Source of the DNA: Streptomyces sp. NK15101
GTDB taxonomy: Bacteria; Actinomycetota; Actinomycetes; Streptomycetales; Streptomycetaceae
Reading direction: 5' to 3'
NCBI RefSeq assembly: GCF_020400725.1
Contig: NZ_JAINVG010000052.1
Span: forward strand, 1-51,723
DNA: 51,723 nt
Positions 40,798 through 48,844 of this stretch are shown piece by piece; the first letter of the stretch is position 1, and every line of letters starts with the position of its first letter. The notes beneath the pieces are model-generated. The model made no database searches and was not told the DNA's origin. It saw only the letters and a list, made by a program, of their open reading frames with translations. The position numbers and the translations under genes were made by a program.

Positions 40798-42246
40798 ATG
40801 AACGACCAGCACGACCACGGGGCACTTGGCGACGCCGAGTACGCGGAGTTCATGGAGCTCGCCGCGGAAGAGGGCTTCGACGTCGAGGACGTCGAGGGCG
40901 CGATCGAGGAGGCCGGCCACGGCCCGCTCCCCGTCCTCGCCGTCGTCGGCCGCCCGAACGTCGGCAAGTCGACCCTGGTGAACCGCATCATCGGCCGCCG
41001 CGAGGCCGTCGTCGAGGACAAGCCGGGCGTCACCCGCGACCGCGTCACCTACGAGGCCGAGTGGGCCGGCCGCCGCTTCAAGGTCGTCGACACCGGCGGC
41101 TGGGAGCAGGACGTCCTCGGCATCGACGCCTCCGTCGCCGCCCAGGCCGAGTACGCCATCGAGGCCGCCGACGCCTGTCTCTTCGTCGTGGACGCCACCG
41201 TCGGCGCCACCGACACCGACGAGGCCGTCGTCAAGCTGCTCCGCCGCGCGGGGAAGCCGGTCGTCCTCGCCGCGAACAAGGTCGACGGCCAGTCCGGCGA
41301 GGCCGACGCGGCCATGCTCTGGTCCCTGGGCCTCGGCGAGCCGTTCCCCGTCTCCTCGCTGCACGGCCGCGGCACCGGCGACCTCCTCGACGAGGTCCTG
41401 AAGAAGCTGCCCGAGGCCCCCGAGCAGCGCTTCGGCAACGCGGTCGGCGGCCCCCGCCGCATCGCCCTCATCGGCCGCCCGAACGTCGGCAAGTCCTCCC
41501 TGCTCAACAAGGTGGCGGGCGAGGACCGGGTCGTCGTCAACGAGCTGGCCGGCACCACCCGCGACCCGGTCGACGAGCTCATCGAGCTCGGCGGCGTGAC
41601 GTGGAAGTTCGTCGACACCGCCGGCATCCGCAAGAAGGTCCACCTCCAGGAGGGCGCGGACTACTACGCCTCCCTGCGGACCGCGGCCGCCGTCGAGAAG
41701 GCGGAGGTGGCCGTCATCCTCATCGACACCACCGACAACATCTCGGTCCAGGACCAGCGCATCATCACGATGGCGGTCGAGTCGGGCCGCGCCATCGTCA
41801 TCGCCTACAACAAGTGGGACGAGCTCGACGAGGAGCGCCGCTACTACCTCGAGCGCGAGATCGAGACCGAGATGCAGCAGGTCGCCTGGGCGCCCCGGGT
41901 CAACGTCTCCGCCAAGACCGGCCGTCACATGGAGAAGCTGGTCCCGGCCATCGAGACCGCCCTCGCCGGCTGGGAGACCCGCGTCCCCACCGGCCGGCTC
42001 AACGCCTTCCTGGGCGAGATCGTCGCCTCCCACCCGCACCCGGTCCGCGGCGGCAAGCAGCCCCGCATCCTCTTCGGCACGCAGGCCGGCACCAAGCCGC
42101 CCCGCTTCGTGCTCTTCGCCTCCGGCTTCCTGGAGGCCGGCTACCGCCGCTTCATCGAGCGCCGGCTGCGCGAGGAGTTCGGCTTCGAGGGCACCCCGAT
42201 CCACATCTCGGTCCGGGTGCGCGAGAAGCGCGGCCGCAAGAAGTAG
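40798..42246 (+). CDS. der: Ribosome assembly GTPase Der (EngA)
   Basis: A 482-residue protein with two tandem GTPase domains and a C-terminal KH-like domain, the hallmark of Der. G1 motifs are GRPNVGKST at 51-59 and GRPNVGKSS from Gly226. DTGGW and DTAGI supply the two G3 motifs, ANKVDG and NKWDE the G4 motifs. The C-terminal KH-like domain starts around residue 395 and ends in a basic REKRGRKK tail. It matures the 50S subunit and is essential in most bacteria. The 45-residue acidic N-terminal extension is typical of actinobacterial Der. ATG 40798 has aaggaacgg upstream. Confidence 0.96.
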   Translation: MNDQHDHGALGDAEYAEFMELAAEEGFDVEDVEGAIEEAGHGPLPVLAVVGRPNVGKSTLVNRIIGRREAVVEDKPGVTRDRVTYEAEWAGRRFKVVDTGGWEQDVLGIDASVAAQAEYAIEAADACLFVVDATVGATDTDEAVVKLLRRAGKPVVLAANKVDGQSGEADAAMLWSLGLGEPFPVSSLHGRGTGDLLDEVLKKLPEAPEQRFGNAVGGPRRIALIGRPNVGKSSLLNKVAGEDRVVVNELAGTTRDPVDELIELGGVTWKFVDTAGIRKKVHLQEGADYYASLRTAAAVEKAEVAVILIDTTDNISVQDQRIITMAVESGRAIVIAYNKWDELDEERRYYLEREIETEMQQVAWAPRVNVSAKTGRHMEKLVPAIETALAGWETRVPTGRLNAFLGEIVASHPHPVRGGKQPRILFGTQAGTKPPRFVLFASGFLEAGYRRFIERRLREEFGFEGTPIHISVRVREKRGRKK

Positions 42247-42272
42247 CGCCCGCGCACCCGCGCGGTGACACA

Positions 42273-42311
42273 CGGCCGAGGGCCGGGGCGATGCGCCCCG
42301 GCCCTCGGCCG
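42273..42311. terminator. Terminator after der, 17-bp perfect stem
   Basis: cggccgagggccggggc, loop gatgc, exact complement (42295-42311), then ttcg. It lies between convergent der and the minus-strand gene below, so it may serve both. Confidence 0.85.
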
Positions 42312-42357
42312 TTCGTCCTGCCGTCCTGCCCGCTTCCGTACGGGAGGCCTCTGCGGG

Positions 42358-42801
42358 CTAGAGGCCTCTGCGGGGTCCCGGTGGCAGCGCCGCCTGGGTG
42401 TGGGGGTGCTGCTGCCCCGACCACGCCGTCGGATACCCCGTCGCGTGCCCGTGCCTGCCCGTGCTCAGGACCGTGCCGAAGGCCCGGAAGCTCAGCTCCT
42501 CCTCGCCGCTGCGGTCGCCCGGCAGCGTACGGAACGACCTGCGGTACTCCGAGTACAGGGCGTCGTAGATCGGCGTCGGCGAAGGGCCCGCCGTGACGTC
42601 CCGCGCGGGACGCATCGCGGGGATCTGGCTCGGATACGGCTGGGGGAAGGGGTCGTATGGGTGCACATAGGTGCCAACGAGACCGCCGTCCGTCGGATGC
42701 GGGCGGCTCTCCGAAAGAGGAGCGGCCCGGGGACGCGGCACGGTCGGCACGCCCGCCCCCGGGCGCCGCGCCCGCCCTATGCCCGGTCGGCCGTCTTCCA
42801 T
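42358..42801 (-). CDS. Conserved Streptomyces protein of unknown function
   Basis: A 147-residue protein starting MEDGRPGIGRARRPGAG. The middle GGLVGTYVHPYDPFPQPYPS and the TPIYDALYSEYRRSFRTLPG segment are the only parts that look conserved; I recall a similar family in Streptomyces but no function. It is Pro-, Gly- and Tyr-rich with no membrane segment or signal. ATG 42801 overlaps the stop of the upstream gene by one base (TGATG), so the two are translated together. The N-terminal 50 residues look disordered. Confidence 0.7.
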   Translation of the reverse strand: MEDGRPGIGRARRPGAGVPTVPRPRAAPLSESRPHPTDGGLVGTYVHPYDPFPQPYPSQIPAMRPARDVTAGPSPTPIYDALYSEYRRSFRTLPGDRSGEEELSFRAFGTVLSTGRHGHATGYPTAWSGQQHPHTQAALPPGPRRGL

Positions 42802-43583
42802 CAGGTGCCGGCCAGGGGCATCGCGGCGGCCACCAGACGGCCGTTCGCGGCGGCCTTCTCCAGGGCGTCGCGCAGCAGGTCCTCGCGCGGCTGCTGGCCG
42901 ATCGAGCCCACCGGGGCGGCGAAGACCAGGACCGTGTGCGACTTGTTGGCCGCCGCGCGCCAGCCCTCGGTGACCTGGAGCGGCTGGTGCGCCTGCCACC
43001 AGGCGGCCTGACCGGCACCGCCCGGCCCCGGCTGGAGCACGGAGTGCAGCTGGCCCATGGCGACCAGGACCGACCAGCCCGGCAGCATCGCCGGCTTCTC
43101 GCCCAGGTCCACGACCGGCTGGAAGCCCTGCTCGGCCAGGAGCGACAGGAACTCGTCGGTGAGGCCGTCCGAACCGGGACGGGCCACCGGCGCGGTCGGC
43201 TCCACGACGAGCGCCGGGTGCAGCTCGCCCTCGATCAGGACGAGACCGCTGGTGACCCCGAGCACGGCCTGCTCGGGGTGGGAGGCGGAGAGCGCGTCGG
43301 CGGCGTCGGAGGCCGTGATGGAGGCGACGGCGCCTTGGAGCTGCTCCTCGGCGACCCGGACGACCTGCGACGGGATGCAGCTGGCGTGGGCGAAGGCGAG
43401 GACCGCGGTCTCCTCGCCCACGAACAGCACCGTGCTGGTGCGCTCCTGGTCGGAGTCTCCCGGCGTGCGGCAGGAGGTGCAGTCGTAGCTGCCCGGGGCG
43501 TTGTCGCCGGCCAGCAGCCGGTCCGCTTCTTCGTCGCCGATCTCGGCGCGTACGTCCTCGCTGACGTCGAGCATGCGCGGCAC
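42801..43583 (-). CDS. Conserved protein with possible Zn-binding Cys/His cluster
   Basis: A 260-residue protein of unrecognised family. Near the N-terminus it has SYDCTSCRTPG, followed about 30 residues later by FAHASC: a C-x2-C...H-x2-C arrangement that could bind zinc. The rest alternates beta and helix (VLIEGELHPALVVEPT, GWSVLVAMGQLHSVLQPG, HTVLVFAAPVGSIG) without known motifs. GTG 43583 has agggag 6 nt upstream; the ATG at 43574 is three codons inside. It leads a two-gene minus-strand unit and is divergent from the Rpf-like gene. Confidence 0.75.
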   Translation of the reverse strand: MPRMLDVSEDVRAEIGDEEADRLLAGDNAPGSYDCTSCRTPGDSDQERTSTVLFVGEETAVLAFAHASCIPSQVVRVAEEQLQGAVASITASDAADALSASHPEQAVLGVTSGLVLIEGELHPALVVEPTAPVARPGSDGLTDEFLSLLAEQGFQPVVDLGEKPAMLPGWSVLVAMGQLHSVLQPGPGGAGQAAWWQAHQPLQVTEGWRAAANKSHTVLVFAAPVGSIGQQPREDLLRDALEKAAANGRLVAAAMPLAGT

Positions 43584-43816
43584 GGGGGGCTCCCTGGACT
43601 CGGTACGGGGACGCCGGGCCGTTCCCGGGCGTCTCATGCCGAGTTCAACGGGTCAGCCTCGGCCGGGGTCACGCGCGGAAGCGAGGCAACTTGCCGGTGG
43701 CGCGTGCGCCCCCGGCCCTCCGGGGGCGTTCGCGGACGTCCGGGGCCGTGACTCCGACCGGGTGGGGTGTGAACAGTGTTCCGCGCGGCACGGGCCGGCG
43801 GTGGCGGGGGGCTGCC

Positions 43817-43822
43817 TAGCCT
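43817..43822 (+). promoter_or_regulatory. -10 box of leaderless Rpf-like transcript
   Basis: TAGCCT, 6 nt before ATG 43829. Because the transcript would start at or near the ATG, no 5' riboswitch of the type found before some rpf genes is expected from this promoter. Confidence 0.5.
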
Positions 43823-43828
43823 TCCCCG

Positions 43829-44506
43829 ATGTCGAAGATCCGATTTTGGACGGCGGGTTCCCTCGTGGCGGCGTCCGCGGCCGCGCTCCTGACCCTGGCT
43901 CCGGCGCCCGCCCAGGCCCGGGACACGCCCGCCGGGCCCGTCCCGGGCCAGGTCGCGGGGGCGCGGGACGTGCCCGGAGCCCTGGAGGACGTGGCCGTCG
44001 GCGTGCGGGGCGTGCGGGAGGCCTCCGCCGTGCTCCTGGGCGTCTCGGAGGTGCTCCGGGAGGCCGCCTCCGTGCCCTCGTACGCCTGCGCGAAGGACCA
44101 GTGGCCGTGGGGCTGCGTCGCCGAGTGCGAGAGCAGCGGCCGCTGGCACGTCAACACCGGCAACGGCTTCTACGGCGGGCTCCAGTTCTGGCATCCCACC
44201 TGGGTCGAGCACGGCGGACAGAAGTACGCCCGGCGCGCCGACCTGGCGACCCGGCAGCAGCAGATCACCGTCGCCGAGGAGGTGCTGCGCACCCAGGGGT
44301 GGGGTGCCTGGCCCGTCTGCTCCAAGCGGTACGGCCTCTCCGGGCGCGTCCACACCGTCCAGTCCGGCGACACGCTCGGCTCGATCGCCCGCCGCTTCGC
44401 CCTCAGGGGCGGCTGGCAGGCGCTGTACGCGGCGAACCGGAGCCTGATCGGGCCCGATCCGAACCGGATCGTCGTCGGCACCATGCTGCGGATCGCCCCC
44501 CTCTGA
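43829..44506 (+). CDS. Secreted resuscitation-promoting-factor-like muralytic protein with LysM
   Basis: A 225-residue exported protein. A signal peptide spans about 1-31 (cleavage after APAQA). A 50-residue Ala/Val/Gly region follows. The Rpf-type lysozyme-like domain is at about 85-165: WPWGCVAECESSGRWHVNTG contains the catalytic Glu, and GFYGGLQFWHPTWVEHGG is the substrate groove. A LysM domain (RVHTVQSGDTLGSIARRFAL, about 172-224) ends the protein and binds peptidoglycan. Such enzymes cleave glycan strands during germination and growth. Confidence 0.92.
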   Translation: MSKIRFWTAGSLVAASAAALLTLAPAPAQARDTPAGPVPGQVAGARDVPGALEDVAVGVRGVREASAVLLGVSEVLREAASVPSYACAKDQWPWGCVAECESSGRWHVNTGNGFYGGLQFWHPTWVEHGGQKYARRADLATRQQQITVAEEVLRTQGWGAWPVCSKRYGLSGRVHTVQSGDTLGSIARRFALRGGWQALYAANRSLIGPDPNRIVVGTMLRIAPL

Positions 44507-44518
44507 GACCCGGGGGCC

Positions 44519-45175
44519 TCAGCGGTACTCGGCCGGCTCCCCGCTCGACGCGCGGGAGCCGCGCCGCAGTTCGTGCACGAGCGAGCCGGGCGGCAGTCCG
44601 TCCGGTACCCGCTGCTCGGCCAGGACCACGGCCGCCCCGCCCGCCACGGCGAGCTCCGCGAGCATCCGGTAGGTACGGGCCGCGACCGGCGGGGCCATGC
44701 CGAGCGCCGGCTCGTCGACCAGCACCACGCGCGCGCGTGCGAGGAACGCGCGGGAGAGCGCCAGCATCCGGCGCTCCCCGCCGGAGAGCGTCCCGGCCGT
44801 CCTGGGGAGGAGGGGGGCCAGTTCCGGGTACGGGGCGGTGGCGTCGGGTGCTTCGGCCCCGGGCGCGGCGAGCGCGAGGTTCTCGGCGACGGTGAGGCCC
44901 GCGTACACCGCCCGCAGGTCCGGTACGAAGCACAGCCCGCGGCGCGCCCGTTCGTGCGCCGGGAGGCGGGAGACGTCGGCCCCGCGCCACTCCACCCGGC
45001 CCGCCGCGAGCCCCACCGTGCCGGCCAGGGCGCGCAGGGCGGTCGTCCGGCCCGCGCCGTTGCGGCCCAGAAGGACCGTCACCGTCCCGGCGGGCACGGG
45101 CAGGTCGAGACCGTGCAGGGCCTCCAGGGGGCCGTAGCGGACCCGGGCGGCGCGCAGGGCGATCTCGACGCTCAC
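44519..45175 (-). CDS. LivF-type ABC transporter ATP-binding protein with altered P-loop
   Basis: A 218-residue ATPase of the branched-chain amino-acid transporter family. The P-loop is GRNGAGRT (37-44): Arg43 replaces the invariant Lys. The signature TLSGGERRMLALSRAFL and Walker B VVLVDEPALGMAP are intact. GTG 45175 overlaps the stop of the fused permease gene by 4 nt. It should pair with the LivG half of that fusion. An Arg at this place usually weakens nucleotide binding, so this site may be a regulatory or degenerate one; that is inference. Read twice from the DNA: the codon is cgg. Confidence 0.88.
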   Translation of the reverse strand: MSVEIALRAARVRYGPLEALHGLDLPVPAGTVTVLLGRNGAGRTTALRALAGTVGLAAGRVEWRGADVSRLPAHERARRGLCFVPDLRAVYAGLTVAENLALAAPGAEAPDATAPYPELAPLLPRTAGTLSGGERRMLALSRAFLARARVVLVDEPALGMAPPVAARTYRMLAELAVAGGAAVVLAEQRVPDGLPPGSLVHELRRGSRASSGEPAEYR

Positions 45176-47817
45176 GACAGGATCCGGCCCCCCTCCATGG
45201 TGTGCACCGTGTGCGCGATCCCGGCGACCAGGTCCGGGTCGTGCTCGACGACGAGGACGGTCAGGCCGTCCGCCGCGAGCGCGGCCAGGATCCGGGCGAG
45301 CGCGGCGGTCTCGGCGGCGTCGAGCCCGGCGGCCGGCTCGTCGAGGAGCAGTGTGTGCGGGCGCCCGGCCAGGGCGCGGGCCAGCTCGACCCGGCGCAGC
45401 GTTCCGGTGGGCAGGTCCGCCGCCGCCCGGTGCCGTACGGGCCCGGCCAGCCCGAGCAGCCGCAGGTTCCGCTCCACGGCGGCCGGGTCCCCGCGCCCCT
45501 CGCCCTGCTCCTGGCCGAGGCGGACGTTCTCCTCGACCGTGAGCGACGGGAACACGGCGAGCCGCTGGAAGGTCCGGGCGATGCCGAGACGGGCCCGGGC
45601 GTGGGCGGACCGGGCGGTGATGTCGGTGCCGTCGAGCGTGATCCGCCCCTGGCCCCGGCGGGGGCGGAGGGTCCCGGCGAGACAGTCGAACAGGGTGCTC
45701 TTGCCCGCGCCGTTGGGGCCGACGAGGGCGGTGACGCGGGCGGGGGAGAGGACGAGGGTGACGTGGGAGAGGGCGGTGACGCCTCCGGGATAGGTGAGGG
45801 TGAGGTCGTGCGCGCGGAGCCCCTCGCGGGGCGGTGCGGGGCGGTGCGGGGCTCCGGCGGCGGCCGGCGGGCCGTGGGCGTGCGGCCGGCCTCCGGCCGG
45901 GCCGGTGCCGAGGGGCCCGGTCGGGACGCCGCTGGAGGACCCGCCCGGAGCGGCGACGGGTGACCCGCCCGGAGCGGCGACGGGAGACCTGCCCGGGGCG
46001 GCGACGGGAGGGCCGTCCGGGCCCGTGGTGGCCGGTGGGGCGTGGGGCTCGGGGCGTCTCGGGTCCGGGAGCAGCGTCAGCAGGGGCGGGATGCGGCCCG
46101 TCAGCGCTGCCAGGAGGCCTGTCAGGGCTGCCGCCGTGCCCGCCTGGGGTCCCGCGTCCAGGGCAGTGAGGCAGGCCGCCGCGGCCAGCGGGGTCAGGAG
46201 GCTGTCGGCGCCCAGGACCAGGACGGCGGCGAACCAGAGCAGGCCGCGCACCGGGTCGTACTGCTCGGGGTCGAAGGCGCGCAGGCCCATGCCGAGGAGC
46301 CCGCCGCCGAGGGCCGCCAGGGCCGCGCCCAGGACGAAGGCGAGGAGCTTGAGGCGGGGCACCGGGACGCCCGCCGCCTCGGCGCCCGGCTCGTGGTCCC
46401 GCAGGGCGGCGAGCGCGCGGCCCGTGCGGCCCCGGCGGAGGGCCGCCACCAGGGCGAGGCAGCCGGCCAGGACGACGAGCTCCAGGGCGTAGAAGGCGCG
46501 GTCGTCGGAGAAGCCCGCCGGGCGGCCGAGGGCCAGGCCGGCCGTCGCGTACGGCTGGGTGAGGACGAAGCGGCTCACCGCCACCCCCACGGCCAGCGTC
46601 GCCAGGGCGAGGGCCAGGCCGTGCCGCCGGATCGCCGGCCGGGCCGTCACCAGGCCCGCCACCGCCACCATCGGCACCGCGAGCCCGAGGGCCGGAAGCG
46701 TGGGCACCCCGCCGGCCGCGAGCAGCGCCGTGAAGAGGGCGCCCAGGCCCGCGTACGCCGCCTGGCCCAGCGCGATCTGGCCGCCGCGGCCCGCCACCAC
46801 GACCAGCGACAGGAGGATCACGGCGAGCGCGGGGACCTGGACCGCCGTGTGCAGGTCGGAGCCCGCGAGACCGAGCGGGAGGAGGAACAGGACGCCGGCC
46901 GCCGGCCACAGGGCCGTCGGTACGCGGGCGGGCCGTGCCGGCGGCGGCAGGGCGTCCTCGCCCTTGCCGCCCACGCCCGGCAGGACGAGCGCCGCCACCA
47001 GGAGCGCCACCACGAACAGGTTCGCCCCGACGGCCTGGAGGAGGGGGCCCGCCCAGCCCTCCGGGTGCAGCCGGGTCAGCTGCGCCTGGGCGACGCCGAT
47101 GGCGAGCGCGGCGGCCACGGCCACCGGCAGCGACCGCATCCGGGCGATCACCGCGACCGCGATCACCTCGACGACGAGCAGCGGCATCCCGTACGGGTCG
47201 AGCCGTACGTACGGGGCGAGCAGCACGCCCGTGAGGCCGGCCGTGAACGAGCCGAACGCCCAGCCCGCCGCCGCGACCCGGTCCGCGTCGATGCCCGCCA
47301 GGACGGCGAGCGGGCGGTTGTCCACGACCGCCCGCAGCTCCCGGCCGAACCGCGTCCACCGGGTCACCGCCCCCACCAGACAGGCCAGCGCGACCACCGC
47401 CGCGAGCTGCGCCCACGGATCGTCGCCGAGCAGCACGGGCGCGTCGTCCCGGGCCCCGGGGCCCCACAGCAGCACCGCTCCGCCCACCAGGAGGACGAAG
47501 ACGCCGATCGTCGCCACCAGGGTCTGCGCCGGATGGGAGCCGAGCAGCGCCAGGGGGCGGAAGACGCCCCGGTCGAGGACCAGGCCGAGGGCGGGGGCGA
47601 CGAGGAGGAGCGTGACCAGGGCGCCCAGGGGCAGCGGCCAGCCCCACTCGACCACCAGCTGGCGGAGCACGTACGCGCAGACCATGGCGACGGCCCCGTG
47701 CGCGAGGTTCAGCACCCCCGTCGCCCGGTGGGTGACGACCAGTCCGATGCCGGTGAGCGCGGCGGCGCTGCCGACCGCGAGGCCGGCGAGCGTCAGCTCG
47801 TACGTCAGGGAGGCCAC
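45172..47817 (-). CDS. LivH-LivM-LivG triple-fusion ABC transporter subunit
   Basis: An 881-residue fusion. Residues 1-285 are a LivH-type permease (GIGLVVTHRATGVLNLAHGA). About 300-590 is a LivM-type permease (GRGGQIALGQAAYAGLGALF). A Pro/Gly/Ala linker follows with three PVAAPG units encoded by a 24-bp repeat. About 665-881 is a LivG ATPase with P-loop GPNGAGKST, an LPTGTLRRVELARALA signature variant and LLLDEPAAGLD. Separate genes are usual for these parts. It should form the membrane core of an amino-acid importer with LivF and a binding lipoprotein. Start is GTG 47817. Confidence 0.9.
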   Translation of the reverse strand: MASLTYELTLAGLAVGSAAALTGIGLVVTHRATGVLNLAHGAVAMVCAYVLRQLVVEWGWPLPLGALVTLLLVAPALGLVLDRGVFRPLALLGSHPAQTLVATIGVFVLLVGGAVLLWGPGARDDAPVLLGDDPWAQLAAVVALACLVGAVTRWTRFGRELRAVVDNRPLAVLAGIDADRVAAAGWAFGSFTAGLTGVLLAPYVRLDPYGMPLLVVEVIAVAVIARMRSLPVAVAAALAIGVAQAQLTRLHPEGWAGPLLQAVGANLFVVALLVAALVLPGVGGKGEDALPPPARPARVPTALWPAAGVLFLLPLGLAGSDLHTAVQVPALAVILLSLVVVAGRGGQIALGQAAYAGLGALFTALLAAGGVPTLPALGLAVPMVAVAGLVTARPAIRRHGLALALATLAVGVAVSRFVLTQPYATAGLALGRPAGFSDDRAFYALELVVLAGCLALVAALRRGRTGRALAALRDHEPGAEAAGVPVPRLKLLAFVLGAALAALGGGLLGMGLRAFDPEQYDPVRGLLWFAAVLVLGADSLLTPLAAAACLTALDAGPQAGTAAALTGLLAALTGRIPPLLTLLPDPRRPEPHAPPATTGPDGPPVAAPGRSPVAAPGGSPVAAPGGSSSGVPTGPLGTGPAGGRPHAHGPPAAAGAPHRPAPPREGLRAHDLTLTYPGGVTALSHVTLVLSPARVTALVGPNGAGKSTLFDCLAGTLRPRRGQGRITLDGTDITARSAHARARLGIARTFQRLAVFPSLTVEENVRLGQEQGEGRGDPAAVERNLRLLGLAGPVRHRAAADLPTGTLRRVELARALAGRPHTLLLDEPAAGLDAAETAALARILAALAADGLTVLVVEHDPDLVAGIAHTVHTMEGGRILS
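45939..46010 (-). repeat. 24-bp tandem repeat x3 in the fusion linker
   Basis: Three 24-bp units at 45939, 45963 and 45987 (plus-strand form begins acccgcccggagcggcgac) encode the repeated PVAAPGGS units between the LivM and LivG domains. Unit length keeps the reading frame. Confidence 0.9.
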
Positions 47818-48206
47818 GGCTCACACACCGGGCAGGGGGCGAGCTCCGCGTCCCCCGCCTCCACGGCCTCCGCCTTGCCCGCCACCAGCGGGCAGTCCGG
47901 GCGGTGCGCGAGGGTCCCGGCCGGAACCCGCAGGAGAGGACCGTCCGAGGACGGCGGGGGAGGCTCCTGCGGGCCGGGGAGGCGTGGCCGCGGAGGGCGT
48001 ACGGGAAGCAGCGCCGCCGCACCGGCGAGGACCGCGCCCGCCACGAGGAGCGCGGCCCCCGGCACCGTGCACGAGGCCAGATAGGGCAGCTGGCGCTCCG
48101 CGAAGCGCTCGCCGGAGATCCCGTACCAGCCGAGCGCGCAGAGCACCGCGCCCCCGGCGGCGGCCGCGAGACCGCTCCAGAGCAGGATCCGGGATGTCGG
48201 CGCCAT
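47805..48206 (-). CDS. Small membrane protein with C-terminal Cys/His motif
   Basis: A 133-residue protein starting MAPTSRILLWSG, with two transmembrane segments (about 6-28 and 43-68), a Pro-rich linker, and a tail HRPDCPLVAGKAE...LAPCPVCEPWPP with three Cys and one His. The tail could bind a metal. Its 3' end overlaps the fused permease gene start by 13 nt, so it is the first gene of the transporter operon. ATG 48206 is preferred over the in-frame start at 48254, which lies in the divergent promoter region. No family name is recognised. Confidence 0.75.
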   Translation of the reverse strand: MAPTSRILLWSGLAAAAGGAVLCALGWYGISGERFAERQLPYLASCTVPGAALLVAGAVLAGAAALLPVRPPRPRLPGPQEPPPPSSDGPLLRVPAGTLAHRPDCPLVAGKAEAVEAGDAELAPCPVCEPWPP

Positions 48207-48325
48207 CGCGGCCTCCCTGCGGCACCCCCTTGCGGGATGTCCTCTTCCTTGCACTATGCCCTGAACCGTCCCACCCTGGAATCATCAGGCCGCCCGGCCT
48301 GCACGGACACCCGGTGGTGAGCCAC

Positions 48326-48844
48326 ATGGTTCTCAAGCGACGTGGGGCGGCGCTCGCGGCCGCCGCGGTCCTGGTCCTGACCCCCGCCGTCGCGAGCTGC
48401 TCGGACGACGGTGGCTCCTCCGGGGACCGGTCCACCACGACCGCGCCGCCCGGGATGACGGGCCAGCCCCCCGGTGGCGCCGTCCAGCCGGACGACCCCG
48501 CAGCGGCACGGGCCGAGATCACCAAGAACTGGACGGCCTTCTTCGATCCGAAGACCCCGACGGCCGAGAAGACCAGACTGCTGGAGAACGGCGAACAGAT
48601 GGCACCCGTCCTCGCGGCCTTCGCCGGTGACAAGAACGCGGCGGCGACGACGGCCGAGGTCAAGGGCATCGACTTCACCTCGCCCGACGGGGCGAACGTG
48701 ACCTACGACCTGCTCGTCGGCGGCAACCCCGCCCTGCCCGACTCGAAAGGCACCTCCGTCCTCCAGGGCGACACCTGGAAGGTCTCCGTGAAGACCCTGT
48801 GCGGCCTGGTCGAGTTGAGCGGTGTCGCCGTCCCGGGCTGTTGA
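48326..48844 (+). CDS. Secreted lipoprotein of unknown function
   Basis: A 172-residue lipoprotein. A basic start (MVLKRRG), a hydrophobic run and the lipobox VASC at about 22-25 give lipid attachment. A Ser/Thr/Pro/Gly-rich linker follows, then a compact domain from AARAEITKNWTAFFDPKTPT through GLVELSGVAVPGC with two Cys that could form a disulfide. The fold resembles low-molecular-weight mycobacterial LprG/antigen-like or SnoaL-like proteins, but I cannot assign it. ATG 48326 is used; GTG 48317 is in frame. The 3' end overlaps the next gene by 23 nt. Confidence 0.8.
   Translation: MVLKRRGAALAAAAVLVLTPAVASCSDDGGSSGDRSTTTAPPGMTGQPPGGAVQPDDPAAARAEITKNWTAFFDPKTPTAEKTRLLENGEQMAPVLAAFAGDKNAAATTAEVKGIDFTSPDGANVTYDLLVGGNPALPDSKGTSVLQGDTWKVSVKTLCGLVELSGVAVPGC

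Noticed and set aside
43584..43828. Possible c-di-AMP (ydaO) riboswitch in front of the Rpf-like gene.
   Set aside because: I see no conserved ydaO core and a -10 box lies 6 nt before the ATG, so the transcript probably has no leader.
44519..48022. Open frame of about 1,170 codons spanning the whole Liv region on the minus strand.
   Set aside because: Only its last part is LivF; the rest is a shadow of the LivHMG frame.
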